Shown: one piece after another, positions 17,351 to 26,823 of the stretch | Layout of the letters: each line of letters opens with the position of its first letter | Position numbering within the stretch: position 1 is the first letter of the stretch | Assembly (NCBI RefSeq): GCF_010994035.1 | Contig: NZ_WIXN01000001.1 | Location: 186,001-250,000, forward strand | DNA: 64,000 bases | Source of the DNA: Virgibacillus aidingensis | Lineage (GTDB): Bacteria > Bacillota > Bacilli > Bacillales > Amphibacillaceae | Direction: 5' to 3' | Notes under the pieces: generated by a model | Database searches by the model: none | Told to the model about the DNA's origin: nothing | Seen by the model: only the letters and a program-made list of their open reading frames with translations | Position numbers and translations under genes: made by a program

Positions 17351-17687
17351 AAATGTCTCTCAGATTTTCATAAATACGCTGAATTTTATCCTCGAGAAGA
17401 TCCAAATGGACAATGCGGGCTTCTCTTACATATTCTTTCCCCTCAACAAAAAGCAGAAGAACAGGAACAGTAAAAATAGAGAATCTGCCGGCAACTTCCT
17501 CCACATTATCTGCCACGATATGTGCCGGTTGGATATCAGGGAATTTGTCCATTAATTCCTTCACCTGCGGCAATAAGGCATGACAGACACTGCAGTTGTT
17601 TCGGGATATATAAAGAAAAGCCAGTTGATTCTCCTCAATAAACCCATCAATATGTGAAATACTTTTCAGTTCCGTAAATTCCCGCAA
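17349..17687 (-). CDS. Thioredoxin-like protein
   Basis: A 112-residue thioredoxin-fold protein with redox motif NCSVC (Cys32, Cys35), the cis-proline in FTVPVLLLF and an Asp-free active-site flank. The second residue pair SV differs from the GP of classical thioredoxin, as in YdfQ-type proteins. No signal peptide is seen, so it acts in the cytosol, probably as a thiol reductant for unknown partners. The start is probably a TTG about 9 bases past AAAGGTGGG; a GTG four codons earlier lies inside that ribosome site. Confidence 0.75.
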   Translation of the reverse strand: MREFTELKSISHIDGFIEENQLAFLYISRNNCSVCHALLPQVKELMDKFPDIQPAHIVADNVEEVAGRFSIFTVPVLLLFVEGKEYVREARIVHLDLLEDKIQRIYENLRDI

Positions 17688-17799
17688 CCCAGATCCCACC
17701 TTTCTTTAAAATATTATAACAGGGAGTGTCTCTGCTGTGAATGTTTATACACGGTGGAAAAAAGGAAAATATCTAAAAGAGAAATTGGAGGTGGATGTT

Positions 17800-18021
17800 A
17801 TGGACAAAGAAGTGAATAAATCACCGGCCAAAGATAAAAAGAATCGCCAGGACAGCGGCGTGGAAAAACGGAATAAACTGGATAGATTTGAAAACCAGAA
17901 ATTTGCGGATGATATACCACTGGAGGACTTGAAAATTGAAGCCAAGGATGAAAGAGAACATTTAAAATCAAAGGATGCCTCGCAAAGTGAACGAAAGCAT
18001 AAAAGTGATAAGCCGAAATAA
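17800..18021 (+). CDS. Small highly charged protein
   Basis: A 73-residue protein of mostly Lys, Asp and Glu, without hydrophobic segments, probably disordered. GGAGGTGG lies 6 bases before the ATG, and a strong terminator follows. I recognise no family. An upstream in-frame start would add 21 residues but lies before the ribosome site. Confidence 0.6.
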   Translation: MDKEVNKSPAKDKKNRQDSGVEKRNKLDRFENQKFADDIPLEDLKIEAKDEREHLKSKDASQSERKHKSDKPK

Positions 18022-18025
18022 AAGT

Positions 18026-18064
18026 AATCCCGTTTTCCGCCTGGGGGAAGCGGGTTTGTTTTTT
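18026..18064 (+). terminator. Terminator of the small charged-protein gene
   Basis: AATCCCGTTTTCC pairs with GGGGAAGCGGGTT (with G-U pairs), followed by a run of T broken by one G. Confidence 0.75.
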
Positions 18065-18194
18065 AGTAAAGGATACGTCTGATTAAAGCATCTACATGAA
18101 CTGCCTCATTGCCGTAGTAAACCGCTTTACATCTATCCTTGGCCATTCCTTTATGTTTATCCCTCCGGCCCGCATGCTGAATAGTCCACTTCAT
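18063..18194 (-). CDS. Doubtful small reading frame
   Basis: A 43-residue minus-strand frame rich in basic residues (HAGRRDKHKGMAKDR). It has no ribosome site and starts near an AT-rich stretch. It could be the end of a decayed gene or chance. Confidence 0.2.
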   Translation of the reverse strand: MKWTIQHAGRRDKHKGMAKDRCKAVYYGNEAVHVDALIRRILY

Positions 18195-18673
18195 TGATAT
18201 TTAAAAGCTTGGTTACAAGTCTACTTTCAATAATACTGAGAGAAATTTCTATACAACTTGAAAACTGTGTTCGTCTAATAGGGGAAATGCCGAGACATGC
18301 TGGCAGGTCGTTACATATAAATAATATAAATCACTGCAAGCTTGTTGATGATTTACCCATGAATTTACTCCTTAGGAAAGCCGGCTGGTCACCGGCTTTC
18401 CTGCACATGATGAAAGTATTTTTAGGAAAGCAAACCAACCACAGTACCAAAGCCATCCCTGATGGGGCATAGTTGCATCTGTCATACCAGCGCGTTAACG
18501 AGATAGTTTCTTAATCGGACAACCTCTGCAAATGTATAAAACCAATTTATGCCTATTTATATTATATTTGGTCTATTTTACTAATTCCTAAAAAAATAGA
18601 CTTACATACAATCTACTAAACTAGAGCCTGCATAAATTAATAGTGCATCTATCGAACAAAAAGGAGTGTCATT
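18195..18673. other. Intergenic region before the coat-protein gene
   Basis: No convincing gene is seen. It holds a strong hairpin at 18374-18402 (AGGAAAGCCGG / CCGGCTTTCCT, 7-base loop) without a T-run, and CATAAATTA at 18631-18639, which fits the sigma-K -10 pattern CATANNNTA upstream of the coat gene. A clear sigma-K -35 element at the right distance is not evident. Confidence 0.4.
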
Positions 18674-19246
18674 ATGGGTAAATATAGAGGCAGAGGATTT
18701 TTCGAACAAGAAAAAAAATCTGATGATTGTGTAAAAGATACCATTAATCGCATCATTCGTGCGCAGAAAAAAGCGGCTGAAACGCATTCTTCCGCATGTA
18801 ATTCAGCCATACAACAATTGCGGAAAGGGAACAGCCCTGGAACAGGAAACACTACCATTCCATTTATACTTTACAGTGAAGATGCTAAACCGTTTATCGG
18901 AAGCGGTGTGTTTCAGGCCCCAATGGGTAAGAAAAGCGAGAATTTGTTTGGGAGTGCAGAAACTCCAATCCTTCGTGCAAAACATTTTGTAAAAGACAGT
19001 GACTGTTGTCTAAAAGCGGAATTACTGCTGCCAGTCACAGAAAAGTGCAGCGTTTTAATGCCGGAATCAGAATGCTGCAGCAAAACTATTGCTCCCTTTT
19101 TTCCTGCTGATGACCCGGTTATAGGTTTTCAGGCAACCGGTATATGTATAACCATTGAAGTGGATAAATTTATTGGAATTACTTGCTTGGATCCAATTAC
19201 GCCAATACAAACAAATGAGTCACCCGTCTCTCATTCCTTTTGTTAA
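18674..19246 (+). CDS. Spore outer-coat/crust protein, CotY/CotZ (ExsY) family
   Basis: A 190-residue Cys-rich protein. The pattern DDCVKDTINRIIRAQKKAAE, then SAIQQL, NTTIPFILYSEDAKPFIGSG, then RAKHFVKDSDCCLKAELLLP fits the CotY/CotZ/ExsY family, which self-assembles by disulfides into the crust or exosporium basal layer. Ten or so Cys, including two CC pairs, are visible. It is about 30 residues longer than B. subtilis CotZ. AAGGAGTG precedes the ATG, and a sigma-K-like -10 lies about 35 bases upstream. It opens the spore-surface block. Confidence 0.8.
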   Translation: MGKYRGRGFFEQEKKSDDCVKDTINRIIRAQKKAAETHSSACNSAIQQLRKGNSPGTGNTTIPFILYSEDAKPFIGSGVFQAPMGKKSENLFGSAETPILRAKHFVKDSDCCLKAELLLPVTEKCSVLMPESECCSKTIAPFFPADDPVIGFQATGICITIEVDKFIGITCLDPITPIQTNESPVSHSFC

Positions 19247-19525
19247 GTTTAATTGGCTCTCCCCGGCCCGTAAATTTCTGAGTGTCAGGTATTTATATCA
19301 AGTGCTTATGCCGATCACATCATGAGAAATACGTAGAAGTGTTAGAACATGGCTGTCACAAATGGTAAAACGGTCATTAAGTAGTATAAACATGAGGGGA
19401 AAACACTTGAAATCCGTTTAAAGTATTTCATGTGGCTTTTCTTTTTTATGTATCTGGTTACAGTTTTTTTAGTTCTTACATCTTCTATTTATTCAGGGAA
19501 AAAAACTTAGAAAGGAGCATTCCAA

Positions 19526-20806
19526 TTGAAGGATATCACTGCTGTGCTTGTACACTATTCTGATAAGAAGTTACTTGATAGAGCGCTGCAATCATTAAAA
19601 AACGTCGGGGAGAGACTGGAGTCAGTTATTATTCTGCAGAAGCCGAGCTTGCCATTGCGTATCCTTGGAGAATATGCATGGATTGAACAAATGGAATGTA
19701 TTTATGTTGAAAATCAGGATGCAGGGGAAACACTGAATAAAAAAATCAATTTGATCCGCAGTGATTATCTGCTATTACTTCATGATACGGATTACCTTTC
19801 TCCTGGTATAAAAGCTGATTCCCTTTATTTACCCCATTCAAAAAAAGTATTAGTGACCAGCTGCTGTAGCCTTAATCAAGCAGGACTGCCGCATCCTTTA
19901 CTCGTACGCACTTCATATCTTCAACAACATCAACTTCTGCCGGATACCCAGATCCCGTTTAAAGAAGCTCTTTTCCCTGCCTGGCTATCCACAGTAGACA
20001 ATTCATTCAAATCATTTAGTCAGGGTATGATCAGTTCAGTAAGGAAAAATAGCACTACAAATAAAGTTAAAAGGGAGGAAATAATAAAGAAATACAACTT
20101 TGTAAAGCCTGATACCGAAGCACCAGCACTTTCTGTCATTATTGCAAATTATAATATGGAAAAATACGTAAATAATGCCATTTCCTCCTGCCTGCTGCAA
20201 AGTGTACAGCCGGAACAGCTATTAATTATGGATGACGGTTCAACAGATCATTCCTTTCGACAGCTTAAACATTGGAATGATCGAGAACCGGTCAGGGTTT
20301 TTCATAAAAAGAATGGGGGTAAAGCAAGGGCTTTAAATGATCTGCTGCCTCATGTTTCCTCTGAATTTATACTGGAGCTGGATGCGGATGATTGGCTGGA
20401 TCCTGATGCTGTTTCTGTAATTAAAAAACAATTAAAGTATCTGCCTAAAGATATTTCTGTCCTGTATGGCAATCTGAGAAAGTGGAAGCAGTATGAGGGA
20501 GAGGTCCTATTTAAAGGAGTTGCCAAAGGAAAAGCAGTTAACGGGAGAAAAGATCTGCTGTCGTATCGGTTTCCGCTTGGACCAAGAATATACCGGACTG
20601 CTTCATTAAAAGAGATCGGTGGATTCCCGGTAATTGCATTTGAAGATGGAAGGCTTTATGAAGATGTAAGTGTATTAAATCAGTTAATAAAGACCTTCGG
20701 ATTCAAGTATGAAGATTTTACGGTATACAATGTCAGAGAACATAAGGAAAGCATTACAAGAAATCACCTTTCAAGCTGGAATGGTTTTTTAAAGACGCTT
20801 CAATAA
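19526..20806 (+). CDS. cgeD: CgeD-like spore-maturation glycosyltransferase
   Basis: A 426-residue protein, the same length as B. subtilis CgeD as I recall it. The C-terminal half (about 197-426) is a complete family-2 glycosyltransferase: SVIIANYNMEKYVNNAISS, MDDGSTD, the DxD-type LELDADDW and late EDGRLYEDVSV. The N-terminal half (about 1-190) looks like a degenerate second GT domain without a DxD motif, and may bind acceptor. CgeD acts in late mother-cell maturation of the spore surface. The start is TTG with AAAGGAGC. The linked coat and sugar genes support a role in coat glycosylation. Confidence 0.75.
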   Translation: MKDITAVLVHYSDKKLLDRALQSLKNVGERLESVIILQKPSLPLRILGEYAWIEQMECIYVENQDAGETLNKKINLIRSDYLLLLHDTDYLSPGIKADSLYLPHSKKVLVTSCCSLNQAGLPHPLLVRTSYLQQHQLLPDTQIPFKEALFPAWLSTVDNSFKSFSQGMISSVRKNSTTNKVKREEIIKKYNFVKPDTEAPALSVIIANYNMEKYVNNAISSCLLQSVQPEQLLIMDDGSTDHSFRQLKHWNDREPVRVFHKKNGGKARALNDLLPHVSSEFILELDADDWLDPDAVSVIKKQLKYLPKDISVLYGNLRKWKQYEGEVLFKGVAKGKAVNGRKDLLSYRFPLGPRIYRTASLKEIGGFPVIAFEDGRLYEDVSVLNQLIKTFGFKYEDFTVYNVREHKESITRNHLSSWNGFLKTLQ

Positions 20807-21160
20807 ACAGAGGGGAAGTCAGGCATAGTTGACTTCTTCATTAATATATATTTTAACAATCTGAGATAGCCGGCTAAAGGGGTTATCCACCTCGCAATAT
20901 AGCACAATTGGACTTCAGCAACTGCCTTTTTTGCCTTACTGTAAACGAGTATCATGTACAGTCTATTATCTTGCTCATAAGTTATAGTATAACCTATTTG
21001 GTTTAAGGATGTCAGTGATCAATCAGGGCATGATTGCACATATCAGAAATCTAGTGAAAAAATCATTGTTATCCAAATTACCGGCTGTGTTCAAAATGGA
21101 TCTATTATATTCCTGAATATATAAACGATAAGTATTACCGCTAGAGGGAGTTGTTTAAAT
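20807..21160. other. Intergenic region with a terminator at its left end
   Basis: GAAGTCA (20815-20821) pairs with TGACTTC (20830-20836), followed by TTCATTAATAT, a modest terminator of the glycosyltransferase gene. The rest shows no gene, and no clear promoter is seen. Confidence 0.45.
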
Positions 21161-22168
21161 GTGTTTCAGAATACGACAATATTGATTACCGGAGGGACCG
21201 GGTCCTGGGGACATGAACTCGTTAAAAAACTGCTGACATTTCAACCAAAGGAAGTAAGGGTATTCTCACGTAATGAATTTGCTCAGGTAAAAATGAAAAG
21301 GGCTTTTTCAGATAATCCAATCTTAAAATTTGTAATTGGTGACGTGAGAGATTTTGAAGCAGTAAATGAAGCAGCAAAAGATGTAGATTATATATTCCAT
21401 CTATCGGCACTTAAACATGTGCCAATATGTGAAGACCAGCCCTCTGAAGCTCTAAAAACCAATGTAAATGGTACCGAGAATATTATCAAAGCAAGTTTAA
21501 ATCAAAAGGTTAAAAAAGTCATTGATGTTTCTACTGATAAGGCTGTTGAGCCAATCAATTTTTATGGACTAACAAAAGCAATTGGTGAAAAATTAATTAC
21601 CCAGGCTAATCAATTGAGCAATCATACACGTTTTACTTGTATTCGCGGCGGCAATGTTATTGGGACAAATGGCAGTGTGATCCCTTTTTTTAAGGAACAG
21701 ATTGCAACTCATCATGCGGTTCCGTTAACTTCCAGGGGTATGACACGCTTCTTCCTGACGGTTTCCCAAGCTATTGATTTATTGATACACGCATCCGAAC
21801 AGGCGATTGGCGGGGAAACGTTTGTCATGAAAATGAAAGCCTGCAGCATTGTTGATCTGATTGAGGTTCTTGAAAAACATTTTGCCACAAAAGATATTGT
21901 AATAAATGAGATTGGAGTACGTCCGGGGGAGAAACTTCACGAGGTGTTGGTATCCCATGCAGAATCCCGGAACACCTATAAATTTGATGAAAACTACTAT
22001 GTCATTTTACCTGAAGATGCTTCAGCATTTGTGAAGAAAAGATACGAAAATTTGCCAAGAGTCACCTTTAGTAAATATCAATCCAACGATGAATTAATGT
22101 CCAATGCCGAAATTGAACAAATTCTGATGAAAGCAAATGTTATCGAATCAACATCCCGTAAACGATAA
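21161..22168 (+). CDS. capE: UDP-GlcNAc 4,6-dehydratase (inverting), CapE/PseB family
   Basis: A 335-residue extended SDR enzyme of the polysaccharide-biosynthesis class. It shows the nucleotide loop TGGTGSWG at 9-16, STDKAVEPINFYGLTK with catalytic Asp-Lys and a Tyr-x3-Lys pair, and C-terminal GVRPGEKLHEVLVS. The enzyme dehydrates UDP-GlcNAc and epimerises C5, giving the 4-keto-6-deoxy L-arabino sugar. CapF- and CapG-like genes nearby point to UDP-N-acetyl-L-fucosamine; some motifs resemble PseB, but no PseC-type aminotransferase is present. The start is GTG, 10 bases past GAGGGAG. A strong terminator follows, so it is monocistronic. Confidence 0.85.
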   Translation: MFQNTTILITGGTGSWGHELVKKLLTFQPKEVRVFSRNEFAQVKMKRAFSDNPILKFVIGDVRDFEAVNEAAKDVDYIFHLSALKHVPICEDQPSEALKTNVNGTENIIKASLNQKVKKVIDVSTDKAVEPINFYGLTKAIGEKLITQANQLSNHTRFTCIRGGNVIGTNGSVIPFFKEQIATHHAVPLTSRGMTRFFLTVSQAIDLLIHASEQAIGGETFVMKMKACSIVDLIEVLEKHFATKDIVINEIGVRPGEKLHEVLVSHAESRNTYKFDENYYVILPEDASAFVKKRYENLPRVTFSKYQSNDELMSNAEIEQILMKANVIESTSRKR

Positions 22169-22174
22169 ATGAGG

Positions 22175-22214
22175 AAAATCCCCTGTCACTAAAATAGTAG
22201 CAGGGGATTTTTTT
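22175..22214 (+). terminator. Terminator of the capE-like gene
   Basis: AAAATCCCCTG pairs with CAGGGGATTTT, followed by TTT, 7 bases after the stop codon. Confidence 0.9.
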
Positions 22215-22610
22215 AATGCTATTAGACGAAGTTACACATAAGTGATTTATTCCTTCTTATGTATATTAAAAGGCTCAAGCGAAGCATTTCGGATTTTGGT
22301 TATGTCGTTTATCATTCTACTAAAAGTTACGGTTGTATAGTATCCATATTCTACAATTATATTATTGGAGAGAAAGGTATATCGCGGTAGGGCTTACTCG
22401 CCAGTTCAGATTTAGGCCCCTAATTCACCACGGGTTTTCACGTTTTTGCAGACATGAATGAAAGCAAAGGTTGGAATAATAATTTACCAGCAACTGGATC
22501 AGTCGCTGGTACTGGGGCTGGGAACATATTATTTAGAAGGGTATTTTTCCGGGTGAAACAATCGATAAAATTATTTTAATTGGAACCACCCTAAACCCGG
22601 AGTCCCCGTA
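22215..22610. other. Intergenic region with a doubtful small reading frame
   Basis: The only coding-like stretch is 22454-22579 on the plus strand, 41 residues starting MNESKGWNNNLPATGSVAG and ending basic. It has no ribosome site. The Gly/Ala/Thr-rich opening faintly recalls the ends of exosporium glycoproteins, but this is too short to judge. Nothing else is seen. Confidence 0.25.
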
Positions 22611-23285
22611 TTATAAATTAAGGGATTTCATCCAATCTTCAAGCTCGTTTCTTAACTTGTTATCTAACGCACTTAAACGATCTTCAAAATCTTTTTTGGC
22701 CCATTGATATAATTGTATATCAAGGTGATTTGCCTTTTTTATTATTTCCACAGTTTCCTTCGGTATCGTCTCCTTTTTTGGCCTGCCGGTGTTTACATTA
22801 ACTGCTGAGTAGTGGATATCTTCCCACCCCAAAGTCTTTTTCATTAAAAATACAGATTCTGCAAACATCTCTGTGATACCAAAAAAACCAAAAGTTTTTA
22901 AATGATTAATTGCCTTTTCTAATTCAGGTTTTCCTCCAGTGATATAGCGTGTTTGCATATTAGCATACCACCCTGATTGTGCAAATTCCTCTAAGCTGTA
23001 TCTTTCTACTTTTTCACTCTTTAAAATATCTTTAGCGTAATAATAATGTGAGATTACACGTTCAACTGGATCTCTCAGCATGGTAACATAAATATGAGGG
23101 GCCAACTCTTCGTGCTGACCATAAAATGTGTGGCCTAACACACATTTTATGTTATGGTTTATTTTAGCTGCTGTGTTTTGTTCCGGAAAGCCCATCCTGA
23201 ATATTTCATGTGAATCGTACTGGCTGCTTATAATGGAAATTAATGAGCCGCCTGCTGTTTTGGGTATATGCACAAAGATTAACAT
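22611..23285 (-). CDS. Sulfotransferase family 2 protein (first copy)
   Basis: A 224-residue cytosolic protein of the Sulfotransfer_2 type, which moves sulfate from PAPS to a sugar hydroxyl. The PAPS 5'-phosphosulfate loop is HIPKTAGGS at 6-14; the 3'-phosphate motif is RDPVERVISHYY at 71-82. GHTFYGQH (51-58) supplies candidate catalytic His residues and is conserved in the second copy at 26824. The shared C-terminal block reads EMFAESVFLMKKTLGW. AGGTGA precedes the ATG at 5 bases. It stands in the capsule-like sugar cluster near PAPS-forming genes, so a glycan acceptor is likely. Confidence 0.8.
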   Translation of the reverse strand: MLIFVHIPKTAGGSLISIISSQYDSHEIFRMGFPEQNTAAKINHNIKCVLGHTFYGQHEELAPHIYVTMLRDPVERVISHYYYAKDILKSEKVERYSLEEFAQSGWYANMQTRYITGGKPELEKAINHLKTFGFFGITEMFAESVFLMKKTLGWEDIHYSAVNVNTGRPKKETIPKETVEIIKKANHLDIQLYQWAKKDFEDRLSALDNKLRNELEDWMKSLNL

Positions 23286-23507
23286 TTTAATCACCTATCT
23301 TTTTATTGGGTTAAAATACTACTTAGAATATGAACGAACAGAATCGAAAGCAAAGAACATTTTATTCATTGAATGCTGGAACGGGAGAAAACATTTTTGA
23401 TTTAGAACCATTCCGTCATTTTTTGCAAACTTCTTTTTCCGGCGATTTTAAATGAGAGTAAGGAAGCAATTTCTTAATAAGCGAATAGAACGTCTGCTCA
23501 TTACTGT

Positions 23508-24626
23508 TCACTTTTTCCAAACATTTCTATTTACTATTTTAGTGTAGCTTTCAATTATTTTAACCACTTTTAACGATACGTTTTTGTCATTATAGTCAAG
23601 TGGCTTCACATTGTCCCCGCTGTCTAATTCAGTAGCTAGTTCTATAGCTTGTAAAACCTCTTTTGGGGTAATGCCGCCGATAACGATAGAACCTTTATCA
23701 AGAACTTCCGGACGTTCGGTACTTGTTCTTATCAATACAGCCGGAAAATTAAGAATGGAAGATTCTTCACTTAGTGTGCCGCTGTCTGAAAGAACACAAA
23801 ATGCATTTTGCTGGAGTTTATTATAATCAAAGAAACCAAAAGGCTTTAGAGATTGAACTAATGGATGAAAAGTTACATTCCGTTCTTGGATTTTCTTTAA
23901 ACTTCTTGGATGGGTGGAGTAAACAACCGGCATATTATACGTTTTTGCCACTGTATTTAAGGATTCTGTAAGACTGGCAAAATGATTGGGGTCATCAATA
24001 TTTTCTTCACGGTGTGCGCTCACTAATATATATTTTTTCTTATCCAGTTCTAACCTTTCGAGAACATCACTTTTCTTAATCTTTTCCATATAGGTAGCAA
24101 GCACCTCAGTCATTGGCGAACCAGTAACAAATATATATTCTTTTGGAATTCCTTCACTTAATAAATAACGGCGGCTGTGCTCTGTATAAGGCAGATTGAT
24201 ATCACTGGTGTGATCAACAATTTTCCTGTTTATTTCCTCTGGGACATTCTGGTCAAAGCAGCGATTTCCAGCTTCCATATGAAAGATAGGAATCTTTAAT
24301 CGTTTGGCAGAAATGGCAGATAATGTGCTGTTGGTATCACCTAATATTAATAAGGAATCTGGTTTTTCTTTTTCCAAAACCTCATAAGTTTTGGAGATAA
24401 TATTCCCGATAGTATCACCCAGATGGCTGCCAACGACATTCAAGAAATAATCAGGTTCTCTGATTTCCATTTCCTCAAAAAAAATTTTATTAAGATGGTA
24501 ATCCCAATTTTGTCCTGTATGAACCAGAATATGATCAAAATACTTATCAAATGCCTTTATCACAGAAGATAAACGCAAAATTTCGGGTCGCGTCCCGACA
24601 ATAGTCATTACTTTTCTCTTTTGCAT
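23508..24626 (-). CDS. capG: UDP-N-acetylglucosamine 2-epimerase family, CapG/FnlC-like
   Basis: A 372-residue WecB-fold epimerase. It starts MTIVGTRPEILRLSSVIKAF, has VHTGQNWDY near 35-43, GDTNSTL near 97, HMEAGNRCFD near 117, SAHREENID near 204, and a C-terminal SDSGTLSEESS loop, all typical of the family. CapG, 374 residues in S. aureus, converts UDP-TalNAc to UDP-FucNAc; with CapE- and CapF-like genes nearby that role fits better than ManNAc synthesis. GAGGTG lies 11 bases before the ATG. Its operon partners are not contiguous, which is unusual for this pathway. Confidence 0.85.
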   Translation of the reverse strand: MQKRKVMTIVGTRPEILRLSSVIKAFDKYFDHILVHTGQNWDYHLNKIFFEEMEIREPDYFLNVVGSHLGDTIGNIISKTYEVLEKEKPDSLLILGDTNSTLSAISAKRLKIPIFHMEAGNRCFDQNVPEEINRKIVDHTSDINLPYTEHSRRYLLSEGIPKEYIFVTGSPMTEVLATYMEKIKKSDVLERLELDKKKYILVSAHREENIDDPNHFASLTESLNTVAKTYNMPVVYSTHPRSLKKIQERNVTFHPLVQSLKPFGFFDYNKLQQNAFCVLSDSGTLSEESSILNFPAVLIRTSTERPEVLDKGSIVIGGITPKEVLQAIELATELDSGDNVKPLDYNDKNVSLKVVKIIESYTKIVNRNVWKK

Positions 24627-24960
24627 AAGAAGTTACACCTCGTTACATTACATTTCTGGATTTTTTGGATAGAGGTATTTCATATCCCCGGCAAGCCGTT
24701 TATTTCGTATTAATTTATTTGCTCAATCCCCGGGTTTTCATTTATACAGTCATCGCTTCTCATATAGAATTTTAAATTCTGCAGTATAACCCAAAAGTGT
24801 ACTTAACAGTTTTTCAATTGTGTTTGTCCTGACATGTATGAAACAAACATAATTTGGGTCTGGATGTTTCTCTGGTACCGGCTCTTATAATCTATTGATT
24901 TCGTGAATTGTAATTGTAAATTTCCATTTCTGCAGGCAGTGCTAATGTTTTAGAGTGTAT
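24627..24960. other. Intergenic region in the glycan cluster
   Basis: AT-rich, with no gene, strong hairpin or clear promoter that I can support. Confidence 0.4.
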
Positions 24961-26553
24961 CTAATAATCCGGTCCCAGAAACTCCCGCAAAATCCTTTGT
25001 TTTTCCTCGTTATCGGTAATTGTTCTTCCGATTAAATTTAGTGGTTCTCCTTTTTTATTTCTCCAAATATGTTTTTTTTCATCCTCGAAGAAGAAAGCTG
25101 AATTAGATTTGTGCGCATGATTAATATAAACCCGGTTTTTAATAATTTCATGTGGAAGCCTTATGGCTCCGGTCCATATTCCGGTTTCTGACGGTTGGAA
25201 AATATCATGTCTTACCCCCTTTAAATAATCTGTTACTTTATAGATTAAACAATTAAATGAACTTGAAAAATTATAATACTCTCCAAGTTCTTCTGTAAGG
25301 GAATTATAAATATAGCCATTTTGACAAATTAAAACTTTCGTTTGAGGAGCAGGTTTATACTGATAAAGCTGTTCTATAAAGTTTCTATGATATGCATCAT
25401 CGCTGTGGAGATGGAGTTCATAGAAAAATTTATAGCCGTCCAGTGTTTTTATCACTGCTTCTTCATATTCACTGCTGGAAACAAACCTAATATTAAAAGG
25501 GAGATCGGGGAAGTTTTTCAATGCCTTTTCAATAAATTGTCTGGAGCTGTCGTGGTACACAACAAATGCAAGAAAGTTTTGGTTGGATTGGTTAGTGAGA
25601 CTTTTTAGAGTGAAATCCATGAAAATAGCAACCCTTTTATTGATCCATTCTTCTGTAAGGTGAGCATTTTCTTCGGGTTGATCCGATTCAACCTCTTTGG
25701 GTAATGTCTGCTGGACATTAAGATTATTAAACGGGATATATAATATAATCCGGTTATTTGCAATCGTCGGACCGGAGAGGGAACGTTTTTTAATAGACTT
25801 TTCATATAAACGGATCTTAGCCCTGCGTTTACGGGCTTCCTTTAATATGAGCCGCAATCGCTTATTTCTTCTTTTATTTTTTTCAAAGGAATTTTTCATC
25901 TGCAACGAGTTACTGTAAGGTGAATTAAGTCTGAAGGCCATAAGCTTTTTCGGTATGAATGTGATGTCGCAATGTTCGGTTAAACGTAAAAAATAATCAT
26001 AATCCTCCACTGGCATAAATCGATAACCGTCTATTTTTTGTGCGAAAACTTTCTTATACATGAATGCATAACCAATAAAATACTCATTTATTAATTTTTC
26101 TTTTGGCTGGTTCAGGCGTTTATTCCATGAGTTTGTTGCTTTATGCTGTATCCCGCCGTCATTTAATAAATCAAAGCTGCTGTATGCCAAACCTACTTGT
26201 GGAGGCGAATTTTCCAATCGTTCTCTCAATACCCCTGCAAATTCAGGATAATAAATATTGTCGCTTGATACCCACGTCAAGTAATGGATGTTTGTTTTTT
26301 TCAGCAAAAAGTCAAATCCAATATTAAGGGCAACATCGGTTCCTCTGTTTTCTTCTCTTTGAATTACTGTTATTCTAGAATCTTTTGAGGCATATTCTGC
26401 TGCAATGCTATCTACATTAGGTGTCATTCCATCAATGACGATCACCAAATGAAAATAGGGATACTTTTGATTAATGATTGATTCTATTGCCTCTTTAAAT
26501 ATGCTGCTGTCCTGTCTATAGACAGGCATAACAATCCCTACGTCTGGTTCCAT
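24961..26553 (-). CDS. Two-domain glycosyltransferase
   Basis: A 530-residue protein. Residues about 4-225 form a family-2 glycosyltransferase (VGIVMPVYRQDSSIFKEAI, IVIDGMTP, TWVSSDNIYYPEF as the DxD region, EDYDYFLRL). A basic linker near 225-260 (KNKRRNKRLRLILKEARKRR) leads to a C-terminal domain (about 270-530) resembling the putative rhamnosyltransferase family (FTLKSLTNQSNQNF, LHLHSDDAYH, PHEIIKNRVYINHAHKS). It lacks membrane segments. A bifunctional enzyme adding two sugars to the surface glycan is plausible. GGGAGCG precedes the ATG. Confidence 0.75.
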   Translation of the reverse strand: MEPDVGIVMPVYRQDSSIFKEAIESIINQKYPYFHLVIVIDGMTPNVDSIAAEYASKDSRITVIQREENRGTDVALNIGFDFLLKKTNIHYLTWVSSDNIYYPEFAGVLRERLENSPPQVGLAYSSFDLLNDGGIQHKATNSWNKRLNQPKEKLINEYFIGYAFMYKKVFAQKIDGYRFMPVEDYDYFLRLTEHCDITFIPKKLMAFRLNSPYSNSLQMKNSFEKNKRRNKRLRLILKEARKRRAKIRLYEKSIKKRSLSGPTIANNRIILYIPFNNLNVQQTLPKEVESDQPEENAHLTEEWINKRVAIFMDFTLKSLTNQSNQNFLAFVVYHDSSRQFIEKALKNFPDLPFNIRFVSSSEYEEAVIKTLDGYKFFYELHLHSDDAYHRNFIEQLYQYKPAPQTKVLICQNGYIYNSLTEELGEYYNFSSSFNCLIYKVTDYLKGVRHDIFQPSETGIWTGAIRLPHEIIKNRVYINHAHKSNSAFFFEDEKKHIWRNKKGEPLNLIGRTITDNEEKQRILREFLGPDY

Positions 26554-26823
26554 TTACATCGCTCCCTATATATACATACTATAAAATAAGTATATTCGGG
26601 CAATGCGCTTTAGAAACGGCGCAAACCTAGTTATAAATGAAAGATTTCAATTACGGGTTTTTAACTAAAATTTCAAAGCGTCCCTAAGTAGACAATAATA
26701 TTGCTGAGCAATTTGTCTCTGACATTTTCTCTCCGAATGCATATCTATAAATAAATAGTACTTCCTTTTTAATTTACAGCTAAATAATGTAAATAATAGT
26801 TTAAACAATTGGAGGTTAACAAG

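Noticed and set aside
18194-18472. 92-residue plus-strand frame
   Set aside because: No ribosome site; it crosses the strong hairpin at 18374 and shows no recognisable pattern.
21161-22168. Pseudaminic acid pathway (PseB) instead of FucNAc
   Set aside because: The enzyme alone could be PseB, but PseC, PseF, PseG, PseH and PseI are absent while CapF- and CapG-like genes are present.
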